This document shows, piece after piece, positions 29,881-38,743 of a stretch of 64,000 nucleotides of DNA. The notes beneath the pieces were generated by a model, which was not told the DNA's origin, ran no database searches, and saw only the letters and a list, made by a program, of their open reading frames with translations. Numbering within the stretch: the stretch's first letter is position 1; each line of letters begins with the position of its first letter. This DNA comes from Niameybacter massiliensis (lineage in GTDB: Bacteria > Bacillota > Clostridia > Lachnospirales > Cellulosilyticaceae). The position numbers and the translations under genes are program-made. Location of the stretch: the NCBI RefSeq assembly GCF_001282685.1, contig NZ_LN875035.1, forward strand, positions 1,629,572 to 1,693,571. The letters are read 5' to 3'.

Positions 29881-29912
29881 AAAAGGAGAGTGCTTTATAG
29901 TACTCTCCTTTT
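29881..29912. terminator. Intrinsic terminator
   Basis: Arms AAAAGGAGAGT / ACTCTCCTTTT; it overlaps the stop codon of the 147-residue helical protein and separates it from the DUF3787-PFOR unit. Confidence 0.8.
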
Positions 29913-30354
29913 ATTCATGACCTTGTCTTAAATATTCTTTAAGCTCTTCGATATTTCCTTCTTCAAATTCTAAAAGATGCTGCCCTAAAGCGCGTACCTC
30001 ATCCTTTAAATTTTTATAACTATTTAACTTCTTACACATATCTACTGTACCCATTGTACTGCCTTGTATAAGCATTTCAGCTAAATGAGATGCTGATTGA
30101 TTGTTTAATGTGGATGCTTTAATCATAATGTATGTTTTAATCTGATCTAATTTCTTTATACCTTTTGGTTCATGATCTTCTGCCTCAAGTAAGCTAATAG
30201 CTTCTTTATTAATTGCTTTATATCCTTCTAGCTCTTTAAGGAGTACTTGTTCAAAAGGTACATCTCCTGCTATTTCAATAAGTTCTGTCAAAGTATTTGT
30301 TCCCATTTCTGAATTTTGATATATAAAGTTAAGTACTTCTACATTTTCATTCAT
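29911..30354 (-). CDS. Helical protein, ferritin-like/DUF2383-like
   Basis: 147 residues, predicted almost wholly alpha-helical with four helices (about 3-28, 30-55, 63-100 and 105-143), the pattern of a four-helix bundle. It resembles clostridial proteins of the ferritin-like DUF2383 group, but the di-iron ligands (E...ExxH pairs) are not clearly present, so metal binding is doubtful. GAGGTGA precedes the ATG. Ends in a hairpin; single-gene unit. Function unknown. Confidence 0.65.
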   Translation of the reverse strand: MNENVEVLNFIYQNSEMGTNTLTELIEIAGDVPFEQVLLKELEGYKAINKEAISLLEAEDHEPKGIKKLDQIKTYIMIKASTLNNQSASHLAEMLIQGSTMGTVDMCKKLNSYKNLKDEVRALGQHLLEFEEGNIEELKEYLRQGHE

Positions 30355-30507
30355 TTTGTCACCTCAATGTCATTTTTAAATTAGTATGAGTCAAAATACT
30401 TTTTTTCATAGCATTTAATTTTATTTCTTTAGGATATTTGATATTCTTCAACATTTCCTTTATAATATCTTCATATCTTTTTATAAAAGGATATGGGGGA
30501 GGTATGT

Positions 30508-31071
30508 ATGAAAACAATCTATATTATGCTTACTAAGACTGAAAGCATCTTTTGTTATTTAATAAAAAAGTATACTCGTGAGCCTTATGCTCATGTTTCT
30601 TTACTTTTCACAGATGACTTTACACATGGTTATAGTTTTAGCCGCAAAAAAATTCGTAATCCTTTTATTGGTGGGTTTAGATGCGAAAACTATATCAAAT
30701 GGGTAGCTGCTTTTCCAAAAACAGAATGTCAAATGTACCGTTTAACTATTAGTGATGTCCAATATGAAAAGCTTACTTCTTTACTTAGCGAGTTTTGCTT
30801 AGAAGAAGAAAAATATAAATATAATATCCTTGGTGTTATTGGACGCCTTTTTAATATCAAGATTCAACCTAAACATAGTTATTTTTGTTCTCAATTTGTT
30901 TCTTACATATTAAGTGAAGCTGGCATTTTAGAATTTAATAAAGAACCTATTCTTACAACTGCCAAAGATTTTAGAACCCACTCTGATTTAAATCTGATTT
31001 ATGAGGGCTTCCTAAATACATTATTAGGTGATCCTAAAGGCCTTATTTTCTGTGATCAACTTGTTTCTTGA
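30508..31071 (+). CDS. Permuted papain-like (YiiX/YycO-type) protein
   Basis: The ATG at 30508 is preferred because GGGGGAGG ends six bases before it; the ATG at 30493 lies upstream of that ribosome site. 187 residues. His in EPYAHVSL (about 29-33) and Cys in YFCSQFVSYIL (about 132-142) give the His-before-Cys order of permuted NlpC/P60 (papain-like) enzymes. Such proteins may be thiol hydrolases of lipids or peptides. No signal peptide is seen. The flanking hairpin marks a single-gene unit. Confidence 0.75.
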   Translation: MKTIYIMLTKTESIFCYLIKKYTREPYAHVSLLFTDDFTHGYSFSRKKIRNPFIGGFRCENYIKWVAAFPKTECQMYRLTISDVQYEKLTSLLSEFCLEEEKYKYNILGVIGRLFNIKIQPKHSYFCSQFVSYILSEAGILEFNKEPILTTAKDFRTHSDLNLIYEGFLNTLLGDPKGLIFCDQLVS

Positions 31072-31076
31072 CATAG

Positions 31077-31119
31077 AAAAGGAGCTATTACATATCATTT
31101 ATGTAATAGCTCCTTTTTA
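31077..31119. terminator. Bidirectional intrinsic terminator
   Basis: Arms AAAAGGAGCTATTACATA / TATGTAATAGCTCCTTTT between the converging papain-like gene and the phosphonate importer. Confidence 0.88.
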
Positions 31120-31145
31120 GTATCTATTCTTATTTTCTATTCATT

Positions 31146-31955
31146 TTATCCACGTGCAAGTTTGACACGGATTTTAGATGAAATCCATTCTACTATTAAT
31201 ACAAGGATAATAAGTCCTGCTAAGATAGCACCTACTTGATTCCATTTATAAGCATTCATAGCAAAAATCAGTGGTGCACCAATCCCACCTGCACCTACTA
31301 ATCCAAGTACTGTTGCGTCTCTTAAGTTCATATCAAAACGATAAATAATAGTTGATGCAAAATCTGGCATGAGCTGTGGTAGGATGCCATATTTAATCTT
31401 TTGGAAAGTTGTACAACCACTAGCTTCAAAAGATTCAAGAATTTTTGTATCTAAATCCTCAATAGATTCTATATACATTTTTGAAACCATACCAATAGAT
31501 GCAACAGACATGGTTAAAAGTCCTGCAAACGGTCCTGGGCCTGTTACACGTATAAACATTAATCCATAAACAAAAGTCGGAATTGTTCTGATTGCCATAA
31601 TAAGTACACGCCCAATAAGAGCAATTGGTTTAGGCACAAGATTTGTTGCACTTAAGAAAGCTATTGGAATAGCTAAAATAGCACCTACTATAGTTCCTAG
31701 GAAAGCAATACATACTGTTTCTAATAATAAATAAGGCACGCCTTGATTAGTAAAGTTGAAAAGAAGCTGTGTATCTGGATTAAAAATTCCTTTGATAATG
31801 TTACCTGCTACATCCATACCACCAGCTGTAACCCCTTTGAAATTCACTGCACTACTAGACCATCCAATGAGAATGACAACAATTAATACTGAAATAACTT
31901 GAAAGATCCATGTTTTTGGTTGTTTATTAAGCTGTGCTTGAATACGTTCATTCAT
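31146..31955 (-). CDS. phnE: Phosphonate-type ABC permease (PhnE-like, second)
   Basis: 269 residues with about six membrane helices and the BPD permease loop near the C-terminus (EASGCTTFQKIKYGILPQLMP). It has the phosphonate permease look (LRDATVLGLVGAGGIGAPL). Last gene of the operon phnD-phnC-phnE-phnE; GGAGG precedes the ATG and the gap to the first permease is 15 bases. Together with the other PhnE it forms the membrane channel. No C-P lyase genes follow, so the substrate may be phosphite, phosphate esters or a phosphonate used elsewhere. Confidence 0.88.
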   Translation of the reverse strand: MNERIQAQLNKQPKTWIFQVISVLIVVILIGWSSSAVNFKGVTAGGMDVAGNIIKGIFNPDTQLLFNFTNQGVPYLLLETVCIAFLGTIVGAILAIPIAFLSATNLVPKPIALIGRVLIMAIRTIPTFVYGLMFIRVTGPGPFAGLLTMSVASIGMVSKMYIESIEDLDTKILESFEASGCTTFQKIKYGILPQLMPDFASTIIYRFDMNLRDATVLGLVGAGGIGAPLIFAMNAYKWNQVGAILAGLIILVLIVEWISSKIRVKLARG

Positions 31956-31970
31956 GTTGTTATCCTCCTT

Positions 31971-32792
31971 TTAAGTTAATTTTTTACGTAAGTAATGGCT
32001 AATACCTTCAATAATCATAACGGTTACGAATAAAGCTACTAGGATCATCCCTACACTTCCATATTCTCTCCAACCGATTTTCTCATTAAGGATAAGGCCT
32101 AAGCCTCCAGCACCTACATAACCTAAAATAGAGGCATATCTTACATTCCCCTCAAAGCAGAAGAGACAATTTGCAATATAACCTGGTAAAACTTGTGGTA
32201 CGATAGCAGCAAGGAAAGCCTTTAGCTTTGTAGCACCTGCTGCTTCCATAGCTTCAAAGGCACCCATATCTACTGTTTCAATTTGCTCGTAAAGAATCTT
32301 TCCTACATAAGCAAATGTAAAGACAGCAATAGCTGTTGTCCCTGCCAGTGTCCCAAGGCCAAAGATGTAAGTTGCAATTAATGCAATAACAAGTGTTGGT
32401 AAAGTTCTTACTAAGCTTAAGAAAAGGCGAGATAGACTAATAACTACACGACTTTTTACTACGTTACTCGCTGCAATAATTGAAAAAGGAATAGCTAATA
32501 GTGAACCTATTACTGAACCTAATAAAGACATTTTAATAGTGTCAAATAGAGGTCCCCAAATACTATTCATATAATCTAAATTTGGTGGAAACATTTGCTC
32601 TAAAATAACAAAAAACTGCTTCCCTCTTTTTATAAGTACAGTTAAATTAAACCCTGTCACATCAATAGCAATCCATGAAGCAATAACGAGAAGCAATATG
32701 ACAAGTGGCATACGTGAGTGTTTCTCACTGACTACCTTTCCATCAGAGAGAATAATCTTTTTAGGTGGAAATATTTTGTCATACAGGCTCAT
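31971..32792 (-). CDS. phnE: Phosphonate-type ABC permease (PhnE-like, first)
   Basis: 273 residues, six or so membrane helices, with the EAA-type loop EAMEAAGATKLKAFLAAIVPQ and the ending NVRYASILGYVGAGGLG typical of PhnE. Its ATG overlaps the phnC stop by four bases (ATGA), implying coupled translation. It pairs with the second permease downstream. Confidence 0.9.
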   Translation of the reverse strand: MSLYDKIFPPKKIILSDGKVVSEKHSRMPLVILLLVIASWIAIDVTGFNLTVLIKRGKQFFVILEQMFPPNLDYMNSIWGPLFDTIKMSLLGSVIGSLLAIPFSIIAASNVVKSRVVISLSRLFLSLVRTLPTLVIALIATYIFGLGTLAGTTAIAVFTFAYVGKILYEQIETVDMGAFEAMEAAGATKLKAFLAAIVPQVLPGYIANCLFCFEGNVRYASILGYVGAGGLGLILNEKIGWREYGSVGMILVALFVTVMIIEGISHYLRKKLT

Positions 32793-33553
32793 TGTATCCC
32801 CTCCATTGTATCTGGTTCCTGTCCTCCATAAATACGGTCTAAGATTTCACTTGTTACCTCTTTACTTGGTCCATCATATACAATCTCCCCACCTTTTACA
32901 CCAATTACACGGTCTGCATATTCAAGGGCTAAGTCTACGTGATGGATATTAATAAGTACAGAGATGTTCATCTCTCTATTGATACGTCTAAAGTCATTCA
33001 TAACTTGTTTTGCTGTTACTGGGTCAAGAGCTGCAACTGGCTCATCCGCTAAGATAATCTTAGGATTTTGTGCCAGTGTACGAGCAAGGGCAACACGTTG
33101 TTGTTGTCCACCTGAAAGTTGATCTACCCTTGTATAAGCTTTATCTAAAATTCCTACTTTATCTAAAGCTTCTAAAGCAGCTACTTTATTAGACTCTGGA
33201 TAAGCCCCAAGGAGCACTCTCCAAAATGGCATATCTGGTATATTAGATGTTAAAACATTTTTAATAACTGTTGTTCTTGTTACTAAGTTAAAGGATTGGA
33301 AGATCATCCCTATTCCTCTACGAAACTTACGAAGTGATTTTCCTTTTAGACTATTTACACTTACTCCATCTACTGTAAGTTTTCCTTCTGAGATATCATG
33401 CATACGGTTAATTGTACGAATTAATGTGGATTTCCCTGCACCTGAAAGACCAATGATGGCTACAAATTCGCCTTGCTCAATTTCAAGCGATACATTATTT
33501 AATCCTTTATAACCATTCGGATATACTTTGCTTACATTTTCAAATTTAATCAT
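32789..33553 (-). CDS. phnC: Phosphonate-type ABC importer ATPase
   Basis: I choose the ATG at 33553 (GTGGAG six bases upstream); a longer frame from 33586 adds 11 residues. 254 residues. Walker A GLSGAGKS, signature LSGGQQQR, Walker B ILADEPVAALDP and the H-loop (INIHHVD) are complete; PhnC proteins show this HHVD form. It energises the two permeases just downstream. A hairpin at 33620-33652 lies between it and phnD. Confidence 0.93.
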   Translation of the reverse strand: MIKFENVSKVYPNGYKGLNNVSLEIEQGEFVAIIGLSGAGKSTLIRTINRMHDISEGKLTVDGVSVNSLKGKSLRKFRRGIGMIFQSFNLVTRTTVIKNVLTSNIPDMPFWRVLLGAYPESNKVAALEALDKVGILDKAYTRVDQLSGGQQQRVALARTLAQNPKIILADEPVAALDPVTAKQVMNDFRRINREMNISVLINIHHVDLALEYADRVIGVKGGEIVYDGPSKEVTSEILDRIYGGQEPDTMEGIQ

Positions 33554-33619
33554 AGTGTGCTCCACTTCTCCTATCGAATAAGGCATAATTTTATACTATC
33601 GTTAAATTAACATATACGT

Positions 33620-33652
33620 AAAAATGGGTGAGTTTATTAAACCCACCCATCC
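33620..33652 (-). terminator. Hairpin between phnD and phnC
   Basis: On the minus strand ATGGGTG-GTTTA...AAAC-CACCCAT is followed by TTTTTA. It looks like a partial terminator or mRNA-stabilising stem that would leave the binding-protein message more abundant than the ATPase and permease part, a common feature of binding-protein operons. Confidence 0.6.
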
Positions 33653-33667
33653 TGTTATTTATACAGA

Positions 33668-34732
33668 TTATTTTCCTGCATTAAGTTCTTGAATTAATTT
33701 TTGGGCAGCACGCTCATTATCATAATCAGCAGGATTTGCTACTTGGTAACCTTTGTGACTGTAGATAGAAATTACTTCTTGGCCTTCTGGTGTATTACCA
33801 AGGTTGATAAATGCATTTTGTACAGCTTTTTTGAAGTCTTCATCCATAATATCTGATGTCATACTTGCAGATACTGTATCATTGTAAATAGCTGGTGTTA
33901 CACCGATTACATTTGTTTCATCCCAAATAGATGCTGTTCTACCGAACTCGCTTGTCCATTTTTCTTCATTGTCACGACGTGCATCTGCATAAGTTAATAC
34001 GATATCAACTTGTCCTGATGCAAGACGAGCAAATGCACTACCATAAGAATCTGATTGTACAGCATTTGCTAAATCAGTAATGCTTTTACCGAAGTTTTCT
34101 TGTAACCATAACGCTGGGTAAATGTAACCTGCTGGAGATGTTGTAGACATAATGCTCCAGTTTGCATCATTTAATTCTTCCCATGTAAGCGCTTCACCTG
34201 CGTTTACTTTAGCAGCAAGTGCTTGACCTTTTTCTGATGGACCAGTAATAATTAATGAACGGTAAGAAACAGCTTTGTCCTCAATACCTTCTGTTGGTAA
34301 ACCATCATTCCAATCTTTAGCATTATCTGAGTCTTTGTTTAAAGCATCACGTGTTGCAGTTAATATAACTTCTGCACTATCATCGTATAATACGTAAGTA
34401 CCACCTGGGATTAAACCAATATCTGCAGTACCTGCACTAAGTGCTTCCCCTACTGCTTCGTAGTTTGTTCCTACAGTAATCTCTACATTTTTAACATCAT
34501 AACCTTCTTTAGCTAACTCTGTTTGTAACATCCCTTTTAAAGGTGCTGTAGCTGTTACGATTTCTTCTGGATCACGTGAAGGTACGAAAGCTACTGTTAA
34601 CTTTTCAATTTGTTTGTTACCTGTTGCTTCTGGTGCTGGTGATGTTGCACCATTATCTGGTGTACCTGCACAACCTGTAAAGATTGATAAACATAATGTT
34701 GTTGCCATAAACAATTTTAAAAACTTTTTCAT
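33668..34732 (-). CDS. phnD: Phosphonate/phosphite-type substrate-binding lipoprotein
   Basis: The ATG at 34732 has GGAGG five bases before it (an in-frame ATG four codons earlier contains that site), giving 354 residues. Signal peptide with lipobox FTGC (cysteine near residue 21), then a Thr/Pro/Ala-rich linker and a periplasmic-binding-protein type 2 domain of the PhnD group (LTVAFVPSRDPEE, GTADIGLIPGGTYVLYDD, SAGYIYPALWL). It captures the substrate outside the cell for the PhnC/PhnE importer. Confidence 0.9.
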   Translation of the reverse strand: MKKFLKLFMATTLCLSIFTGCAGTPDNGATSPAPEATGNKQIEKLTVAFVPSRDPEEIVTATAPLKGMLQTELAKEGYDVKNVEITVGTNYEAVGEALSAGTADIGLIPGGTYVLYDDSAEVILTATRDALNKDSDNAKDWNDGLPTEGIEDKAVSYRSLIITGPSEKGQALAAKVNAGEALTWEELNDANWSIMSTTSPAGYIYPALWLQENFGKSITDLANAVQSDSYGSAFARLASGQVDIVLTYADARRDNEEKWTSEFGRTASIWDETNVIGVTPAIYNDTVSASMTSDIMDEDFKKAVQNAFINLGNTPEGQEVISIYSHKGYQVANPADYDNERAAQKLIQELNAGK

Positions 34733-34776
34733 GGTATCCTCCATTTATTTTAAGTTTTGGTTTCCCAAGTTATCTA

Positions 34777-34798
34777 TTTAAAGACCGGGGTCCTTAAA
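34777..34798. promoter_or_regulatory. Palindrome upstream of phnD, possible LacI-type operator
   Basis: TTTAAAGACC and GGTCCTTAAA around GG form a near-perfect inverted repeat (one mismatch) 45 bases before the phnD start and just behind the LacI gene. It has no T-run. Its position suits an operator, or it may be a processed intergenic stem. Confidence 0.45.
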
Positions 34799-34821
34799 GT
34801 CTCTATTCATTTCTAATATTT

Positions 34822-35787
34822 TTAATTACCTATATAAAACTTAGAAGGTAAAATGACAGTCATGGTCTCTGAACGTGCGCCTGTTATTCTTTCAAGAAGT
34901 AACTTAATAGCTGTTTCCCACACAAAATCTGGTAGCATCTGTATGGCTGTATACGTTGGAAACTTAGATCTTAAAGTTTCAATATCCTTATACACGACTA
35001 CTGCTACATCTTCCGGTACCCTAAGTCCTGCCTCTTCTATAGCTTCAAGAGCGCCTTCTGCGATCTGATCATTGCCAAGAAGTACTGCTCTTGCTAATCT
35101 CTTATTCACTATGGCTTCTTTCGCCATCTGATAACCGCTTTCCTTACTCAGTTCACCTATAAAGAAATTCTCTTCTTTATACTTATCTTGCGCTTTGAGT
35201 ATACGCATTAAAGCATGATGCCTTGTCTTGCCTATAACAAGTGGGCCTTTTTCATAATAACCACCTATATAGCCAATGTTTTCATAGGCCTTTGTCTCTA
35301 AAATATAATGAACCATCTGCATAAGACCTTCATTATAGTCCATAATAATTCTATCATATTGATAATCGTGTCTATCGGAGTTAATAAATAAAATAGCATA
35401 GCTCTGTTTCTTTAAATACATAACTTCTTCTTCACTAAAACTACCTAAAGCAATAATGCCTTCAACTTCCATAGGTTCGCCATATACCATACGCTCAAAT
35501 TCGACAGGTGCTTTGCAAAATCTAGTTGCGATGCTAATATAATCTCTTAATTTTATATTATCTCTATCTTCTCTGATAATATGCCAATCTGCTATTCCAA
35601 TTTTAATTCCTTTTTCTGCTTTTATACGGCGTTTTTTAGGTGGTACATAGTTAAGTTCATGGGCAATATCAAAGATTCTGTTGCGTACTTCTTCGCTGAT
35701 TAAAATATTTTTATCTTGATTAAGTACTCTTGATACTGTTGCCATCGAGGTATTTGCTCGTTCTGCAATTTCTTTTAAAGTTGCCAT
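34822..35787 (-). CDS. LacI-family regulator
   Basis: 321 residues. The N-terminal helix-turn-helix is typical (TLKEIAERANTSMATVSRVLN) with the hinge (about 45-60), followed by a periplasmic-binding-protein-like ligand domain. LacI proteins usually sense sugars. This one lies directly upstream of the phosphonate-type importer on the same strand with 89 bases between, so it probably controls that operon, an unusual pairing that hints at a sugar-phosphate-like ligand. Confidence 0.88.
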   Translation of the reverse strand: MATLKEIAERANTSMATVSRVLNQDKNILISEEVRNRIFDIAHELNYVPPKKRRIKAEKGIKIGIADWHIIREDRDNIKLRDYISIATRFCKAPVEFERMVYGEPMEVEGIIALGSFSEEEVMYLKKQSYAILFINSDRHDYQYDRIIMDYNEGLMQMVHYILETKAYENIGYIGGYYEKGPLVIGKTRHHALMRILKAQDKYKEENFFIGELSKESGYQMAKEAIVNKRLARAVLLGNDQIAEGALEAIEEAGLRVPEDVAVVVYKDIETLRSKFPTYTAIQMLPDFVWETAIKLLLERITGARSETMTVILPSKFYIGN

Positions 35788-35935
35788 TTTTCTTCCCTCC
35801 TCTACCTATTATATGTATAAATACGCAAAGCACAAGAGATTTTAGTAAAGTTTTATGCAAAAAAATGAGATTTTACATATTTTTAACGTAGCGTTCGATA
35901 ATAGAAAAACATTACATAACCTATGTTAATAAATT

Positions 35936-35974
35936 AAAAGGGATGTTGACTTTATCGCATTCAACATCCCTTCT
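35936..35974 (-). terminator. Intrinsic terminator after the cyclase-family gene
   Basis: Arms AAGGGATGTTGA / TCAACATCCCTT with a T-run on the minus strand (CCCTTTTAATTT). Confidence 0.78.
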
Positions 35975-36001
35975 ATCTTTATTCTTATAAGTTCTTGTTT
36001 T

Positions 36002-36586
36002 CTATTCTTCATCTTCAGGCTGTACAGCAACAACTCTACAACGAACCCCTGTTGCCTCAGGATCATCTTGCCACATGGTAAGCATTTTACATACTACATC
36101 TGGTTTAATCTTATCTAAATTCTTTAGATTTTCGATAACATAGATACCTTTAGCTTCACACATCTTTTCTGCCTCTATATGCTCATGATTACGACGAATA
36201 TCTTGTGTGTCTAAACCAATAAAACTTACTCTACAATCAATTAATTCCTCGATAAGTTCCCAAGATAAAACAGGACTTTCTCTAAAATACAGCCCACTTC
36301 CATACGGGTGTTTTTCAATAGTTCCTGTTCGTATTAAAACAAAGTCTCCTGGTTTTACATAATCTAGATCTACATCATCACTTGTAATTTCTTTTCCTTG
36401 AACATGGCTAACATCTAATAAAACCCCTCTGGTTTGCATATATTCAAGAGGAACATTCGGCCTATCGTACACATCAAAATGTGTTCCTACATGCCCCATA
36501 ACAATTTCTTTTTTCAATTGGGATTGTGCCCACTGATAAGCTTTATTTGTTTTTCTTACTGTTAATGTTAAGTCTATATATTTCAT
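36002..36586 (-). CDS. Cyclase-family metal hydrolase (kynurenine formamidase-like)
   Basis: 194 residues. The family metal site is present as GHVGTHFD (about residues 31-38), and a second metal-site region follows in FIGLDTQDIRRNHEH (about 123-137). These enzymes hydrolyse formamides or cyclic amides, for example N-formylkynurenine, but most members are uncharacterised. It stands alone with its own terminator. The acidic tail QPEDEE is ordinary. Confidence 0.82.
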   Translation of the reverse strand: MKYIDLTLTVRKTNKAYQWAQSQLKKEIVMGHVGTHFDVYDRPNVPLEYMQTRGVLLDVSHVQGKEITSDDVDLDYVKPGDFVLIRTGTIEKHPYGSGLYFRESPVLSWELIEELIDCRVSFIGLDTQDIRRNHEHIEAEKMCEAKGIYVIENLKNLDKIKPDVVCKMLTMWQDDPEATGVRCRVVAVQPEDEE

Positions 36587-36708
36587 ATCTTCATCTCTTA
36601 TCTTTGTAGTTTTCTATCTTTTACTTCACATTACAGTATACCAAAATCTCACTGATAAAGTCTAGTTAAGTTAGTTTTTTGAACATTAATAGATGATTAT
36701 ATAATTTT

Positions 36709-37938
36709 CTACATAGCTACACCATTCCGCTCCTGCATTTCTCCTGACCATTTGAAGGCTTGTTTAGCTACAAATACAGCAATTACTTCATTGATAACAG
36801 CTGCTGCTGCTATTGTTCCTTGAATAATCTGAGCACATTCAGGTGCTGGCCCACTTAATATACCAACTGCAATACCTGTAAAAACTAAGGATACTCCTGA
36901 ATGAGGTAAAAGTGTGAATCCAAGGTACTTTCTTACTGGCTCAGGTGCCTTCATCACCTTTCCCCCTAATGTTGCTCCTCCTATTTTACCTACTGCACGT
37001 GCGCCAATATAAATGATTGTAAACAGCCCTGCACCAAATATAAGATGATAATTAAGAGGTGCACCTAAATTTAGAATAGCACAGATTAAACTTATGCCTA
37101 ATACAGGTTGGAAAGCCTCTAGTATAGCTTCTAAGCGCTCTTCAGGCACCATATTGGCAAAAGTTGCTGTAAACGCCATACCTATAAGCATAAAGTTCAG
37201 TACAGATCTTTCAAAAATAAATTTGTTGATTCCAAATCCAATAGCTGTTGCTAATAAAATAAATAAAATAGTTAATGCCAAAGTGAATCCTTTAGGCCTA
37301 TCCTTTTTAAGAACTACACCACCTAGAAGCCCTACTAAACATCCTACAACTAATGGTAGTAATACCACTAAAAAAATCATATAAGCTGGTAACTTTTGTG
37401 TTGAAATATTAGCCGATACAATGCCCATTACTGTAAAGAATACTGTTACACCGACTAAGTCATCTAGAGCGGCCATGGGAATAAGCGTTTTAGTAACAGG
37501 CCCATCTGTCTTATATTCATTTACAATAGATAAAGCTGGTGCTGGCGCGGTAGCAAGAGCAATTCCACCAAAGATTACAGCTAAATAAATTGGGATATTC
37601 ATAAAGTAAAAGACTATACCAAAGACTAAGGATACAATGAAAAAAGTTCCTAGTGATTGCATTAAAGTAATCATTATAATTTGCTTTCCTGACTTTTTAA
37701 TACGTTTCCATATTAATTCACTACCAATCAATACACCCACTGCACATTCAAAGATATGCATGAGTATTTCATACCAACCTGCTTCCATAACCTCTTGACT
37801 TAATAACCCAATAGCATGAGGCCCAAAAACCATTCCGGCTATAAGCCATCCTAAAATAGCAGGCATTTTCATTTTGGTCATTAACTTACCTGTTCCAAAA
37901 CCGATAACAACGAGTAAAAGAAATCTCACTAAATCCAT
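36709..37938 (-). CDS. Cation/proton antiporter (CPA2, PF00999-type)
   Basis: 409 residues with about 12 membrane helices and the exchanger pattern (AILGWLIAGMVFGPHAIG; ALATAPAPALSIVNEY; LDDLVGVTVFF with an acidic pair in the ion path). It lies 15 bases downstream of a TetR gene on the same strand, so the two form an operon in which the regulator probably controls its own antiporter. It is a separate type from the riboswitch-linked antiporter at 1899. Confidence 0.9.
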   Translation of the reverse strand: MDLVRFLLLVVIGFGTGKLMTKMKMPAILGWLIAGMVFGPHAIGLLSQEVMEAGWYEILMHIFECAVGVLIGSELIWKRIKKSGKQIIMITLMQSLGTFFIVSLVFGIVFYFMNIPIYLAVIFGGIALATAPAPALSIVNEYKTDGPVTKTLIPMAALDDLVGVTVFFTVMGIVSANISTQKLPAYMIFLVVLLPLVVGCLVGLLGGVVLKKDRPKGFTLALTILFILLATAIGFGINKFIFERSVLNFMLIGMAFTATFANMVPEERLEAILEAFQPVLGISLICAILNLGAPLNYHLIFGAGLFTIIYIGARAVGKIGGATLGGKVMKAPEPVRKYLGFTLLPHSGVSLVFTGIAVGILSGPAPECAQIIQGTIAAAAVINEVIAVFVAKQAFKWSGEMQERNGVAM

Positions 37939-37953
37939 TAATATACCTTCTTT

Positions 37954-38571
37954 CTATTTACCAATACCATATAATAATAAATCAATTGATTTTTTCATTT
38001 TCTTCTCATGTAATTCTAAACGTTCTTGCTCTGTATAATCTGACATCTCTTCACTTTCAAATGTGCTATTATAAAATTCACTGAAGGACATAATATATTC
38101 AATAGCCTCTTCCTTTGTAATATCTTCTCTTAACTCTACTAAGTTAAGAAATTCTCTAAGAAAACTTCTATTAAAGGCATCTAGTTGTACTTTTCTTTGT
38201 TTCACTTCAGCTCTAAGGTGAGATGGTGTCTGGAATAATGCAATACTAAAAATATGAGCAAGCTCAGGGTGATCCTTAAAAAACGCACATCTTACCTTCA
38301 TAAAGGAATCCATTGTAGCATCACGATCCTCAGGTATGAAGCAAATATTCTCTTCTAGATACTGATACATTTTAGAAAAGCATTCTTCTACACAAGCTAA
38401 AAAAACTTGGTCTACATTCCCAAAATAATGGTAAATCAATCCCTTAGAAATTCCATTCTCATTACAAATAGTATTGATAGAGGTTTCACTGTAATTTTTA
38501 GTTCCATATTCTTTTAATGCTGCTTGCAAAATACGATTACGGCTTTTCTCATTTTGCTCTTCACGTTTCAT
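37954..38571 (-). CDS. TetR/AcrR-family regulator of the antiporter
   Basis: Start at the ATG at 38571 (GGAGGAG nine bases upstream) rather than the one at 38589 that overlaps that site; 205 residues. The helix-turn-helix reads INTICNENGISKGLIYHYFGN. The rest is helical and acidic. It is the first gene of a two-gene operon with the antiporter downstream. Confidence 0.88.
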   Translation of the reverse strand: MKREEQNEKSRNRILQAALKEYGTKNYSETSINTICNENGISKGLIYHYFGNVDQVFLACVEECFSKMYQYLEENICFIPEDRDATMDSFMKVRCAFFKDHPELAHIFSIALFQTPSHLRAEVKQRKVQLDAFNRSFLREFLNLVELREDITKEEAIEYIMSFSEFYNSTFESEEMSDYTEQERLELHEKKMKKSIDLLLYGIGK

Positions 38572-38674
38572 AATTAATTGCTCCTCCATTTTAGACCCAT
38601 AGATCTATTTTATTTTCCAACATTTAGACCTCTAAGTCAATATTTAATTTTCTATTATTTTAAATTTAAAAATA

Positions 38675-38711
38675 CAAAAATGAGGCTCTCCCCCCTAAGG
38701 ATAGCCTCATA
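38675..38711 (-). terminator. Intrinsic terminator after purA
   Basis: Arms TGAGGCT / AGCCTCA with a T-run on the minus strand (CTCATTTTTG). Confidence 0.75.
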
Positions 38712-38743
38712 CTTATACACACTTTTTAATTTATACACACTTT

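Noticed and set aside
34777-34798. Terminator of the LacI gene
   Set aside because: No T-run follows on either strand; an operator or processed stem fits better.
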